Positions 52,001 to 64,000 of a stretch of 64,000 nucleotides of DNA are shown here, piece after piece. The translations under genes were made by a program, and so were the position numbers. Positions within the stretch are counted from its first letter, which is position 1; each line of letters opens with the position of its first letter. Where the stretch lies: the NCBI GenBank assembly GCA_003342895.1, contig PTFA01000087.1, positions 1,388,708 through 1,452,707 of the forward strand, written 5' to 3'. The notes below the pieces were generated by a model that was not told the origin of the DNA, ran no database searches, and saw only the letters and a list, made by a program, of their open reading frames with translations. The DNA is from Casuarius casuarius (Eukaryota; Chordata; Aves; Casuariiformes; Casuariidae).

Positions 52001-55000
52001 ATGGGAGTCTGCAATAGCCCTTAAGCATAAACAATCTTGCTAGAAATTATTTAACCACAGAGATGGAAATGGTCAATAATTGATAGGATTACTGTTTTCT
52101 AGAAATAAAAGAAAAAGCTTACCTACTGAATCCCCAGGAACAGGGAAGAGGATGGATTTAAGTACTTTCCTTATGTAGTTGCATCTTTCCTACTTAAGAG
52201 GTGAGCAAGTGCAATGCTGACTTCTGTTATCCTACAGAAAAGGATTGGACTGCTGGCAATAATTATTCAGCTTAACTCTGAACATCAGTTGCGGTTAGTG
52301 AAACTATTCTGAGGGACATCAAGTGGTGGTCTGGCCCAAGCTGGCAAGGTTGGAAACAGTGAGTACAGATATGAAATCCAGAGAACGACAACTTTTCCAG
52401 ATATATTGATGAAATCCTGATGCAGTCAGTCAGCAGAATTCTCCTGTTAGCTTGAATGGGGGTCAGGATTTCTGGAGGACTCTCCATTTGACAGCTACAA
52501 GTCCCATAAAAAAATTGAGTTAAACTTTTGGAGCTCAATTGTAGAGGGACTACAAGGTCAATAGCTCCCTTTTGAAAAGACAGCTAGGTAGAAGAAATGC
52601 CTGTATCAAACTAGTGGGGAACAGAGTGTGGCTGAGGACTAGCAGCTTAAACTTCCAGGTCCTGCTTCTAACCTACTTATCCCTGCATGCCAGCCTGGAC
52701 AGAAAATTCAATCACTTCCTCCAAAGTTTCTGTAATGACTCATGGCACTTTCATGCCAAGTAGAAAAACCCTGACATTTTTTAACCTTTAGGAAACAGAC
52801 TCAAAACAAACAAAACTGCTTCAAGCAGGGACTAAATTTTGCTTTGCCTGAGTCCGTGTTNACTAAGCTGAACCTGACCCGCGTAAACCACATGGGTCCT
52901 TTCATCCATGGGGGCTTCTCTGCAGCAATCCACAGGCAGAGCGAGAAAACGTGCCAGGGTTCAGGGAGATGGAGGTGCACCTTTGCAGGCTGGAACAAGC
53001 TGGAAGGAAAGAGTTTCCCCTCTCTGGGAAAAACCACAGCCCAGTGGAGGCTAATAATCCATGACGGACCGTTTTCAGCAAACCTCTAAGAATACGCTCT
53101 TGTCTGTTTGCAAACAGGTATATCTGGTGCATGGAGGAAATGCACAAAACAGTACTTACAGGGCAGATAATTACTGTAAATAAGAATAATGCCAGTTACG
53201 TTAATGAAGTTATACTGGTTCACACCCACTGAAGGCCAAGCCCTGTATGTGTTACGTGTCCATTTAGAGCTACTGGCATGCCTTTTGCATGTGTTAGACT
53301 TATGCAGCCATACATTTCATGGTTGTATCCTTATGAGCCCCTGGCAGTGTTGCCTCATATCATTTTTTCCCCACATCATCTTAGCCTAAAGCACTGGCAC
53401 ACTGGTAAAGCCTAGAATATTTGAAGGGTTAAATCATGCCTGGTCTCATCTCTACCCCTCTCTTTTCTCATAGCAACAGTGCTCACAGGAGGGAGAGGCA
53501 AGGAGGCTTGCCATGGCNGTATTGACAGAAGTCAGCACTTCACATCCCTGAGACTGCCTCAGAAATAAAGATCTTGTCACATTCACTTTAATCTTAAGCA
53601 AGTGCCAAGTTATGTCAGTGTCAGCAAGAGAAGCAGCTCTGTCTCTCTCTTCCTTTCACTGGTGACACTGAGACACAGACAAAAGATAAGGAAGACAAAA
53701 CACCCAGACATGGTTTGCATTAGGTTTGTGAGAGTTTTTCAAAATGGCTTGGCTGCAGAAAGATAGCAATAGGATTTTTCTTCTCAGANAGGATCAAACA
53801 CTAGGAAAAGAAAAGCCTTCCTCTTACCCACAGAAATCCAATACATTATTTTTCTTTAAGCAACTATTAAACATTTTATACAGGATTGCAAAAGACAAGG
53901 CAGAAGATAAAGACTGAAGATAAGGAAAAGATATGAAATGATTAAAAGTAAGGAAGTTATTTTGAGATTTAAATGTGCTGGTTAGACTCCTGCAGAAGCT
54001 GAACAGCCAGATTGCTAATAAAGATCCACCAAAAATAATGGTATGCATTTCTGCTTTTTATAGTTTTAGGGCTAGAGGCTGTCTGATTCCTGCCTAAGTG
54101 GCTCCCCTGGGCACAGAAGAGAAGTGCAATCATTCCAGTCAATAAGCTAATGTGACTGTGAAAGAACCAACCAAATGAATCTATGCATAGGTGAGTGTCT
54201 CTGCAGGGCTGGTTATAGGATAACTTTGAGCGGGAGCTAGTCTGTCTGCATTTACAGATGCTGCTGCACTGCCACGTTACCCTCGCAGACAACCACACAG
54301 GCGCACAGCAGAGCACGCGCAGCCCCATGTGGAGATTACCGTGCAAGTTACCAAATAATTAGATGTGATGTTTAATGTTCAAGGGAGTAAAGCAGCTCAT
54401 TTCTTTTTAGGCTCCCTCCGGAAGTTCTCACTGATCTATACACATTAAGCTCTTTGGACCTTGCTGGGCAATTGATGATTTTTAGTCTTTTACCTAGTCT
54501 TGGTTCTGAGTTTTTTCCCATTTAACATTTATTAAAAGAAAATCCATTGTGCATTTATTTTTGGGTTGGGACTCAGACAGAAAAAAGGATAGCAGAGCCC
54601 TCCCTCAGTTTGTCCAAGCTCTTTTGAAAAGACATCCAAAAAATGCTTCTGAAGGCCTGCAAATGCTAACCTGACTGCTGTTATCTACTCGCTCCAGACA
54701 GTGCCTTTCACAACCATGCCCGCCTTTGAAATCATTAATAAACATTCGTCCTTCGGCATCCTCCCTGCTGCTTCATCCTTTGTGAGGAACTGAACGGACC
54801 CCATGAATTTTCTTTTCTCCTGAAATACACTTGAATAGACTGTGCAGAGACATCACCTGTGCCCTCCAGTTTTTTTTTGTTGCTACTTCTGATAGTGACA
54901 CAATTTTCACCACCACCAACTCACCCCTGGGAGCCAGAAAGCAGCATTCTCCAGATCACCTACAAATCCTGGCTTCAGAGGGTGAGCAGTTGAGAAACCC

Positions 55001-56239
55001 CCAGGCAAGTGTCTGCTGGGGCAACCAGCCACTGAGCATGGCAGCTTGTCCTGAGCTTGGCATTTGGGCAGTTGGGGAGCAATCTGCAGGGACAACGGGG
55101 AACCAAGCTGCGTAGCTCTTAGCGAACACTTCACTGTTACACAGTTACACAGGGAGGTCTAAGGTCTAGCTTATAAATCCCAGAACATAGGAAGCTTGGG
55201 AGCTCCAGCCCTAGGCAAGCCTGGGCCTGGGGTGCCCTCCTGGCTTGCAGCAGGTGTTTTGTTGAAAGCAATGCCTTCCTATAGGGCAACTCAATTCCAA
55301 TAAATGAGTGTCTGCCAGCTCAAAGCACTTGGAAAATAACTGACTGGATCTAGAATGGACACCTTCTCTCAGGCCTACAGCATAGAGGATAAAGAGGTAA
55401 CAAGTATAAGCACACAAAGTATGGATTTACAACCAGACAACGCTGAGTTGTCTACTCCCAAAATGCAAATAGTACATAGATTAAGGGCATGATGATCAGA
55501 AGTGGTTCTAAAAGGCTGATCTTTGTTTCTTTGTCTCAGTCATCTCTCAGGGGACACACTCACCCACAACTCCACTACATGGCAAAATTCAGCATCTTGC
55601 ACCAACTGTGGCAGACCAACATGTAGTGAAAATCTGTGCAGTTGGAATCGACACCCTGATCTGCCTCTGTTGAAGGCATGGTCCCACTATTGAAACGGAA
55701 GTAACTTTTTCAAAGCTGACCGATCCTTAATTTGATTTACATATCACACAGCCACCTCCGCAGAGCAAGCCTTCTACGTGTTTTTGTTTTAAATGTGAAC
55801 AATGCCGTTAAATATATAACCATATTCTAGAACTTTTCAGACAAAACTATTGGCCTAATTCCTCCTCTAGCATAAACTGGCTTTAACAGAGCTGCATTAG
55901 CTTCATACTACCTAAACATCTGTCCTTGTGTGATTCAGATATTTTGTAAATGGAAATACCCCACTGTTTCTTCAAANGTTTTCTTCTCTTCAACTAAACA
56001 ATAAAACCACAATAAAGGCTCATGAATGATACAGGAGGAAGGAGGCATTTATCTTTTTCTTGGAGCTCAACAGGCCACCCACAATAAGGGTACAAAGATC
56101 ACATTACCCTCAGTCTCTAAAAGACACTTGGATAACTAAGACTACCAATGTATTTATTTCTCATAAAATCATTTCTATTATGTTTGTCTCCTTGTTTCCT
56201 TGTATTCCCCATCTGTGTGTACACATACATCTCCTGCCT

Positions 56240-56345
56240 CTTGCATTAGGCTGCATAATCTTTAGAGCAGAGACTGAATTTTCATTGTGTTTATATAGCG
56301 CCAAGCACATGGAGGCTCTTGTCCATGCCAGCAAGAAAGGAGGCT
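56240..56345 (+). mobile_element. Old amniote repeat, MIR-like 3' tail
   Basis: TTTAGAGCAGAGACTGAATTTTCATTGTGTTTATATAGCGCCAAGCACATGGAGGCTCTTGTCCATG was compared by eye with the widespread reptile/bird tail: ctttggggcagggactgtctttttgttctgtgtttgtacagcgcctagcacaatggggtcctggtccatg. Order and spacing of the blocks match. The body of the element upstream is not recognisable. Confidence 0.5.
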
Positions 56346-57800
56346 TGGANGTACAAGGAGCCCTGAAATGGAAATTTCTGACAGCTCTTAGCTGCTCAAG
56401 GAGAAGAAATTAAATTGATTTGATGCAAGAGCCACTTCGAGTGCAACAGCTGTATTTTGCAAAATACTGCTCTGACAGATTTCAGCCGGGCTGAAGGATG
56501 ACATTCCTCTTGCCACTGTCAGCTTGATTGTAATATGGTTGCTTTTTCCAAAACTGTGTTTGGATTAGTGCTAGAGAGCAATAACTAATTGCTAATAAGT
56601 TCAAAACAGAGGCTTCTGGCTCCATTTCTAGGAGTGTCAGAGCTGGGAGCTGGGAGCATCAGCAGCATTCACAGCACTCCTGGNAAGGCAGGCAGTGTTG
56701 CCTCCCCTGGTCTTTTTTAACCACTCCCTCTTGCTTACTGCCCCGCCGCTCACATCCTGTTTGTGATGAGTGGTCGGTTCTCAGCAAAACCCTGCCCTGA
56801 TGGCAAGCCGGTTCACTCACAGCAAGGTTCACCACAGTTATCATGTACTAGGGACGTTCTGTGACTGCCCAAAAGTGTGACTCACCGGGGTCGGTGACCT
56901 ATCACACACGTCACCACCTCACAGTGCAGGAAGTTTTGCTGAAACTACCTGGTAACTCATTGGAAACAACAGAAGGCCCATAACAGATAATGATTTAAAT
57001 CAAAGAACGTAATCTGAATCCTGTCCAGTCACATGATTAACTGTTTACCTTTTAATTGCCTGTAATTATCGGGTAGTGGCAAGTTAATGAATTTCACAGT
57101 AAGTGTTGCATATCACTGTGTCATATAGTTGTTATTTCTGCAGCTACAACAGAGCGGAAGGGTAAGAATGTGAAATTACCGATGAATGACAATTAACCTT
57201 ATCCACTCAACGTGGAAGAAATGATGACTCTGAGAGATGCATTCAATGCCTTCCCTATCATTTGCAGATTGTCACNGCCTTTTATTTTGGAAGAAATACA
57301 CCACAGAGCAATTACTCTCTGCACAGATCTTTGTGCCACCAACCTGCTACATCTAGTGATTGTCTTGGAGAGTGGGCAATTACAGAGGAGGCAAGAAGGA
57401 ACAAGGACTGATTCCTCCAGGTGCTCAGAAATCACATCGAGCCTTTCAATAGGGGTTGCTTCTCCCGTTGTGCTGATTAATGTGGCCTGCCCACCACATC
57501 CCGTACCAGTTCAACTGGGGGAAAGAGGATGCTGAACTGCCCCACATCTCTGTGGGCTGCTGGCGCTGGGGCTAGCAGCAGCAGAATGGGACTGGAAATG
57601 GGACTGGAGGAGCTTGGGGACAGGGCTAGGATGGCATCTTGTAACAGGAGCTTGCATATCTTTCACAAATTTTTTCTTCTCAATGCCTCTTCTGGGGAGA
57701 AGTCAGAGAATAGGAAATTTTACATAATTCTTCTTAATCATCCCGCTGGCTTACATGCAAACATCTTCCTCTAATAAAATTCTATAGCACAGTTAGGAAG

Positions 57801-57827
57801 AAAAAAAAACCCCAAACCCCAAAACCC
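57801..57827 (-). repeat. Short G-rich, telomere-like tract
   Basis: The minus strand reads GGGTTTTGGGGTTTGGGG followed by T9. Three G tracts of 3-4 are spaced by 3-4 T. This is one tract short of a canonical quadruplex motif and may be nothing more than low-complexity sequence. It lies about 200 bp from the CpG island. Confidence 0.5.
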
Positions 57828-58020
57828 AGGAGAAAAAAATCATTCTTGATGGAAACAAATAGCTGTCAGAGTTGCTTCTAAATAATTTCTACAGAAAATC
57901 ATTTGTTGCGCTCCTCTGTAATTATATAGGACTTTTCCACAAAGTTTCCATTCACAAAACTGCATGAACTCTGCTGCCTGGGGACCCCCCTTTCTACGGC
58001 AAAGAAAGCTGCAAGTGCCT

Positions 58021-58260
58021 CGGCCAGTCCCTGCACCAGAACAGCGCTGGCCGCCCGCCAGCAACCGTGACCAGCTCCAGCTCGCCTTTTCTACAAGGCG
58101 AAAGGTGCTCCAGAGCATCTGCATTTCCTCTCTGCAGCCCGCCTGGGCCACGAGTGCCACGGTGCAGGCTCGGCAGTCNCGCTGCTCCCCTCCTCTGTGA
58201 CCCGCACCCTGCCGCAGGCCGCTCTCGGCCATGACCCAGTTTAGGGGCATAACCAAAGGC
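58021..58260. promoter_or_regulatory. Small CpG island, candidate alternative promoter
   Basis: Hand count over these 240 bases gives 95 C, 63 G and 16 CpG. GC is about 66% and CpG observed/expected about 0.64, while the surrounding sequence has few CpG. This meets the classic minimal island thresholds. It lies in the presumed PRR5 intron, where an alternative first exon is possible. A minus-strand frame stays open across it (57840-58256) but has no recognisable protein features. It may equally be an orphan island or an exonic remnant. Confidence 0.45.
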
Positions 58261-59219
58261 AGGAGGGGGAAACTGTGATCAGAGACAGCGCTGCCTGCAA
58301 GGAGAGGCTTTCAGCTGTCCTCTGTGTGACCACTGCACTTGCAGCTACTTTCCTCTCTGGGTTTCTCCTTGCTGCCTAGAGGGAGAGCAAAATGGGGGCA
58401 GAGGGAGAAAAAGTCAGAAGGCAACATGAAGGAAGGGAAAAGGTAAAGATGCAGGCAGCGATATAACGAAGAGGGAGCTGTGCTATCAGCAGGCAACAAA
58501 AATACCATGCGCTGCAGCATCTTTCAGCACCACGACTGCAGCGTTACACTGCCACAGGAAAGGCTCAAGGAGCAGGAGAAGAAGTGGCATATGGGCTGCC
58601 TCTGAAATCTCCAAGCGGGAAGCTGCTCTGCTTGCCCTGTGCTCAGCTGAAAAGCTTTTGGCAATGGGAAAGCAGTGAAATGGCAGTACCTGGGCAAGGC
58701 ACTGCCTGAGCCGCTCTGCACTCGCAGCTCAGAGCAGATTTCACTGCAAACCAGTGGGGACTCCTCTCCCCAGATTGTGGGGAAGCCAAAGCATGCAAAA
58801 CTACACAACAACCCTGCACAGCCTGCCTTCTGTTGCAGGAACAGTGATTTTTGTGTTTTTATTAGCCTCTTGTGAGTAGTGCCAGGTGAATCAGCGCAAG
58901 TCAGGATAGGATGTAAAACAATGACCCTGGCCCCAGCGCCAGCTGATGGTGCTACTTTGCAGGACAGCTACTCAGTCACGTAGAGCCAATGGTCCTACCC
59001 TTCTGTGAAGGGGCTCACCACTGCTGTAGCTGGTAGATGCCACCCATGGCACCGCTATCACTGGGGACAACTCTCAGGTCTACAGTCAGCCATAAATCAC
59101 TTAGAAGTGACGGCCACCGCTTGGGAACCCNTGATGCAGAGCCCTGGGCAGTCCTACAGCTGAGATTCCTGAATGGGTTTGGCAGTCTAGGGCTACTCAG
59201 GAAAATGAAATAATATTCA

Positions 59220-59405
59220 CTAAATTAAGACCAGAAAGCTGATTAGAAAATTGTGCATAGGCCTCTGATTTAGAATTAAAGTGTCATTAATTTAACTTGC
59301 TTCTCTTCTTATTCCTTTAATTGATAAAATGAGTCTCCATATAGAGCTTTAATGAGGTTTAATTAATCTTCTTTAAAAGGTAGCTTAGATTAACTTTCTT
59401 ATGTT
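59220..59405. promoter_or_regulatory. AT-rich block with dense TAAT cores, candidate conserved element
   Basis: Within about 190 bases there are repeated homeodomain-type cores (TAAATTAAG, CATTAATTTAA, TTTAATTGAT, TTTAATGAGG, TTTAATTAATC, GATTAAC) and no coding frame. Such clustering is typical of, but not specific to, developmental enhancers and ultraconserved non-coding elements. No promoter signal is seen. Confidence 0.25.
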
Positions 59406-60058
59406 CCCTCTGCAGANAATCCACGTATTAAAGCACCCTGCCTCAAACGAGTCATGCACCGTGGGAACATCTCCTGTTCAGAGTTTTTAATGGTCAAATT
59501 TTCTATGCTCTCTTTTATGCCAATTTTAGTCTGCAGGTCAAAATGGACCCACAAAAGACATTTGTACCAACTAATGCAATTAGTTAAAAACCTTCTCCCT
59601 CTTACCCAGTGTAATTATAGGCTCTGTCGGGACACTGTAATTCACATTAAGAATGGTTTGACTGATGTAGCTCTATTTTATTTTCAGCAGTTAAGGATTT
59701 CTCTATCTATAAACTTGCAAAGGTTTTAATAGCCTAGTTTTGTTAATGGAAGCAAACTTCAGGGCGGACATATATTTTTGGAAGGACAATTTGGTTTAGT
59801 CCAGGTTAAACATGTGTCTAACTCACTTCAGCTGAAACAACTCCCTCTTAGGATAAGGTGCACAAGTACATTACTGTGCGTTAAGGTAGGCTTGGGTGCA
59901 GTATGTAGCCACTGCACTGCAATTCCATGCACACCGACTCTAGCCTTGAGACAAATGCTGGGTAATTTGAAGGAGGATGAGTAAGTATTTTTCATTTACT
60001 GCAGTGCAAGAGAGCATATGGGCAGCAGCTGCAGAGCACCTGATGAAAGGTGACAGCA

Positions 60059-60096
60059 TAACCCAGGGCAGTCTAAGCGTAACCCAGGGCAGTCTA
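60059..60096 (+). repeat. Two-copy tandem duplication, 21-bp unit
   Basis: TAACCCAGGGCAGTCTA occurs at 60059-60075 and at 60080-60096, identical over 17 bases and separated by AGCG. Confidence 0.85.
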
Positions 60097-63000
60097 GACA
60101 ACCAGTGTTTGACCAAATCAGTCTGCAACCATATCTTCGGTTAACTGACTGGTATCCTCCACAGAGGTGACCTTTGACTTAATATGAGACTCTGAAAATG
60201 CACTATGAGCGTATACACAAAGGGAGTTTGCGCTGATGCAAATTGCCATCTAAAGCAATTGTGTTTAATGAAAATGGACAGGGCTGCGGTCATGGTCCCT
60301 TGCACTAGAGTACACTGCCTCTCTATTCAGAGAATGGAAAAGATGCACATTTGAAGTATTATTCCATAGTGCACCTGAGACAGGTTATACATAGCAAAAA
60401 CAAAACAACTACAACATTTTGGATTTCTTTCCTGGTTTTGTACTGCTTAAGGTTACAGAAGTGGAACTGCATAATGCTGTGGCATATGCTCACAGCCAGT
60501 TTTTAGTGAATACTCCATTTAAAAAGGAAATCAGTTCTTTTTATATGGCAGTCGGCTTCCATTGGCCCTAGTTACAAGCAGGGTCCACATGAGTACGGGT
60601 CTTTCAAGATCTGTTTCACAGAAGTCTTGGCTGGGTTTGAGTTATTATCAGAAAGGCCACTGCCAGTCAAGCTTACAGGATGCTTAATAGCAACCGTGCT
60701 TGCTCCTCCTATCTCTGCACCTAGAGAGAACAGAGTTGTGGTAAGCCCTGAAGTAAGTGCCATGTGGAACAGAGCTAAAAGCATTAAGGGGAAAAATGCC
60801 TCTGAAGTGGTTTCCCCCCTTAACTAGAAACCTACAGCTTGCAAATGGAAAATGGACAGCCACCCACGGTCACTGACTCACATCCTTACCACTTACACCA
60901 GTGCGTACACCCCCTTTATGGCAGGGGAATTGCTCTTGATTTATAGGCAAGCAAGTGACAGCAGAACTTAGGTTAGAACAAACAGGGTATTTAGCACCCA
61001 ACCTGGCTCCATCCAGGCAAGGAAAGCATCGGTGGAGCCGTAAGGTATGTCGAGATCTTTCTAGTTACTCCATGTTGCACTCAGGCTATCACTTTTTTGA
61101 ACTCTCCAGTCAGTTCGCAGCTTCTTGTCTCATGCTCACTACCACAGCACATCCCAACCTGCATCACCTGCTTGAGGTAATATCCCAAGATGTAGGTGAA
61201 ACAATTCCAGCATTTTTCCTAATTTCATGCCGAAACGATTCTCGGCACCAGAAAACTAGCACAATAATAAAAAACATATGAAGAAAAGCAAAAGCAAATA
61301 TGAAGAGTACTCTTCACTAGGAAAAATGTCAAGTTTCTCTTTCAAAAGGATCTTTTCCTTCATAAAATGAATGCTCTGCCTTGTTAAATGTCATGGCAAT
61401 ACAAATTCATTCCAGAGCAATAAACTGGTGTCGATTTATGCAAGCAAGCTGCTCTTACTGATAGAGACAATAAATAAGACAGAGTAAGACAGAGGCTATT
61501 GCTTAGAAGTGAGCATCGTTTTTACAGCCAGAACATTCTGAAATGTAAATCTTGAGGGTCAGATTCTCAGTTTCATGTATATCAGTACAAACTAATAAAG
61601 GAATCCTCACTACATGTCAGGCACCAGCCTGGCTGTGAGATTTCTTACGTGACTCCTTATTTATCTATGGGGTTAATGCAAAAAACACAGAAAAAGCATC
61701 TATTTGCCAGGAATGCCATCTATTGCACAATCCAGGGTAAACACAGGTTTTACANATGATGACGTATTTATATAGGGAGTATGATACATTTATTTTTAGG
61801 CCTCCAATTTTGCATGTCTTATAAAACCAGGAGTTAAAAAGGTAAAAAAAAATTAAAAGTATGTTGAAACCTCACACACACACCACTTTGTCCAATCTAT
61901 GCTTCAGGTTCAAGAATCTTAATACTACCTCTGAAAAGCAATCACCAATTTTGAAATCCTATGGCCAAAATAAATTGGCCTCATTTGACATGCACTGCAG
62001 TGCTACACAGAAAATCTGTTGTTCCATAGACAGAACCCTGCAGTCTTCTGATAGCAAAAGGTATTTTGTTTTTAACCATTATGCTGTCTTTGGTTTGCTG
62101 TGCGGCTGCTGAAGCGGAAAAACAGCACTCTTTTACTTGCTTACAGCTCTTGAAATATGCTTTTCCACCCCTTTTAAGTGTGAGGAGTTGCACATACAAT
62201 TAGGAACGTTCTAGAGATAACAAATAGGTCCCACTGGGCAATTTTATGTATTTTTTTTTGTCTCCCTTTACAAAGAGAGACAACGGGCAAGGGAGTTGAA
62301 ATGAAGCTCAGAGAAGCCAAAAAGGAAACCACAGGTTTTATTTTTCTCTTCAGAGCTGGTGTTTAGTGAGGCCTCATCCCTCAGCATGAGTGATACTGTG
62401 CTGTGCTTTTCTCTGCTTTTTAAATACCTCAGGTCACCCAGAGAGATTCTATGAACTCAAATAATCCTGATGTCAACCAAGAGATGTAGATAAACACTCT
62501 TTTATTCTTCTGTTCTGACTTTCTCAGACCTCAAGAAAGATACCTGGAGATAAGATGTTCCAGTCTCAGTGGTAAAGGGCTTCTTTCACAATATGTGATT
62601 TGGGACATAAGTCAGATTATGTTTCTCCTCCGGTGGTAGTTTTGCTCTCTTTGGTTCCCAGAATATAAGGGAGAAAACTCTTCTCTAACCTCTTGCTCTG
62701 TTTATCCCTCTTCCTCCTGCTTCCTAATTCCACCCAAAGGGAAAGGTCATCGATGAGAGACTGCTGACAGCACAGTACAGGTATGTGAGCTCCTGCATAC
62801 ATTTTTGTGCTGAAAAGTGGTTTTAGTTCTTCTTTTACTTCTCTCAATCATAATTTTGCTCTTTAAGGCCCTGCAAGTCAAATGAGCATCCTGGAGGCAC
62901 TCTAACTTACCTTGTCTATAAGCAGCCACAGAGGACAAACATTTCAGTCTGTCCTTTGCAACTGGGTCAGGCTATGCTGGAAACAGAAAGCTTGAGTGGT

Positions 63001-63109
63001 AGAAGCCCCTTCTTCCAGCCACTGACAAGCCAACTCCCACTGACTTTAAGCGCACAAAGATTTCGCTCCTTCCATTCACTCTGGGGCAATGCTTTTTTCC
63101 TGGTAGCTT

Positions 63110-63132
63110 ACCTGGTCATAATTAGACCAGGT
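63110..63132. repeat. Perfect 8-bp inverted repeat, 7-base loop
   Basis: ACCTGGTC at 63110-63117 and GACCAGGT at 63125-63132 flank ATAATTA. Weaker pairing extends outward (GGTA..TACC). The left arm also looks like a minus-strand splice donor (CAG|GTAAGC), but the upstream frame gives no PRR5-like peptide. Confidence 0.6.
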
Positions 63133-64000
63133 TATACCACCGGGGAGATACAGAAGTGGATCTACTGGACTGGAGAACCTGAGTGCAATAATTAACCTGA
63201 GGAATAATTTCTGATCCTTTAAATGGAGGGTATCTTACAACACAGCTTCAGACACACAATCAGCTATTACAATAGCTGTAAAGCTTTATTCCAGAAATGA
63301 AGGTTCTTCTTTCCTTCAAAGAGGGAATGCATAGAGACGATACGAGTTTTTCCTGCCCTGCTTGTTTTATCTTTGATGTCTTAAACACAAAGAAACAGAG
63401 GTATCTGGCTGTGTGAGCAAATTGTGAGGTACGTCAGGTTGGTGATCCCTTCTATCCCAGTGCATATCCTCTACCACATCACTGTATGCCAGATGACTAG
63501 TGTGGATACCATGTCCCAGGCTAGGGTCTTAAATACCTGATAAGCATACTTCCAGCAAAAAGTGTACAGAGGAGAGAACGAAAGATCTGATGCAAAGAAG
63601 GAAAAACGATCATCACCCAAACAACTAAGTCTCGGGATCAACTTCATTCCAGGCCATTTGATTCTGGAGGTCTTTAGCAGGGGCTCTTTTATTCTCTTTC
63701 CAGGGCCTCTGGTACAGTGTGGCCCCCTAAGCAAGTAACGAATGTGTTTAACTTGCAATCGCTCTGTACTCTCACACAAGTCAATGAAATTACACACATG
63801 CTGAAGCCAATTAAACTACCCATGTTCAGGTAAAATGTGTGCTTACTGTGCTTTGCTGGATCAGCACCTACCTCCTGAATAAAATTCAAGTATCGTTAGA
63901 ACTTCTGTTTGCTCTTCAGAAAGCCTCTTTCTCCTCCATAAGGAAAGCATCTTCTCCTGACAAACTGACAGAGTACTACCCCTACACCATGACAAGTTAA

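Larger units (their letters stand above)
42226..64000 (-). other. Presumed PRR5 intron (upstream exons not found)
   Basis: I searched the minus strand by eye for the more N-terminal PRR5 blocks: the WNSIHNGVIAVF, LNEGVRQLL, EYLQNQLL, FYEGQ, AIFYPVQ and IVQMLLVLQ types. None was found. The simplest reading is that most or all of this is intron and that the remaining exons lie past 64000. A small diverged exon could have been missed. Contents are a 5S-derived SINE, a MIR-like tail, a CpG island, AT-rich blocks, and short tandem and inverted repeats. No other gene was recognised on either strand. Confidence 0.55.

Noticed and set aside
59080..59145. CCACCGCTTGGGAACC phrase like a hAT-Charlie terminal sequence.
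   Set aside because: Only about 10 bases match, with no partner inverted repeat or target-site duplication.
62880..62912. Strong minus-strand donor ACAAG|GTAAGT after an open stretch reading KCLSSVAAYRQ.
   Set aside because: The peptide resembles no PRR5 block and no clear acceptor precedes it. Likely a cryptic donor.

Overview
The window is 64 kb of vertebrate nuclear DNA, most likely from a sauropsid and probably a bird. The evidence is three decayed CR1-type LINE remnants, old MIR/CORE-type and 5S-rRNA-derived SINE remnants, overall low repeat density, long non-coding stretches with no operon-like packing, and a two-exon gene fragment with textbook GT-AG splice sites. Nothing looks bacterial, phage or CRISPR-like. 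Dozens of isolated single N bases and one 182-base N run mark it as a draft assembly.

The only protein-coding gene I can support is the 3' end of PRR5 (Protor-1, a Rictor-binding accessory subunit of mTORC2) on the minus strand. Its penultimate coding exon is 42087-42225 and its last coding exon, with the stop, is 38527-39077. Donor, acceptor and phase agree: the exon ends with one base of a Glu codon and the next supplies the other two. Together they encode 229 residues: the end of the HbrB-like Rictor-binding region and the complete C-terminal tail. Upstream exons are not recognisable between 42226 and 64000, so that stretch is most simply read as PRR5 intron.

Layout: 1-720, minus-strand CR1 reverse-transcriptase remnant. 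721-21900, gene-free. 21900-23800, a more GC-rich patch with open frames and a diverged pair of about 110-bp repeats. 23884-23955, MIR remnant. 25420-25601, assembly gap. 30185-31005, CR1 remnant followed by a MIR. 32580-32600, a 21-base C run. About 37940-38526, PRR5 3' UTR. 38527-42225, the two PRR5 exons with a CR1 3' end in the intron between them. 42226-64000, presumed PRR5 intron with a 5S-derived SINE, a small CpG island at 58021-58260, AT-rich conserved-element candidates, and short tandem and inverted repeats.

Most open frames of 60-200 codons here look like chance: no family motif, no splice context, and broken by stops in neighbouring frames. I found no convincing undescribed biological system. 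The points most worth following are the intronic CpG island, the proline-poor tail of this PRR5 orthologue, the repeated segment near 22-23 kb and the 5S-derived SINE.
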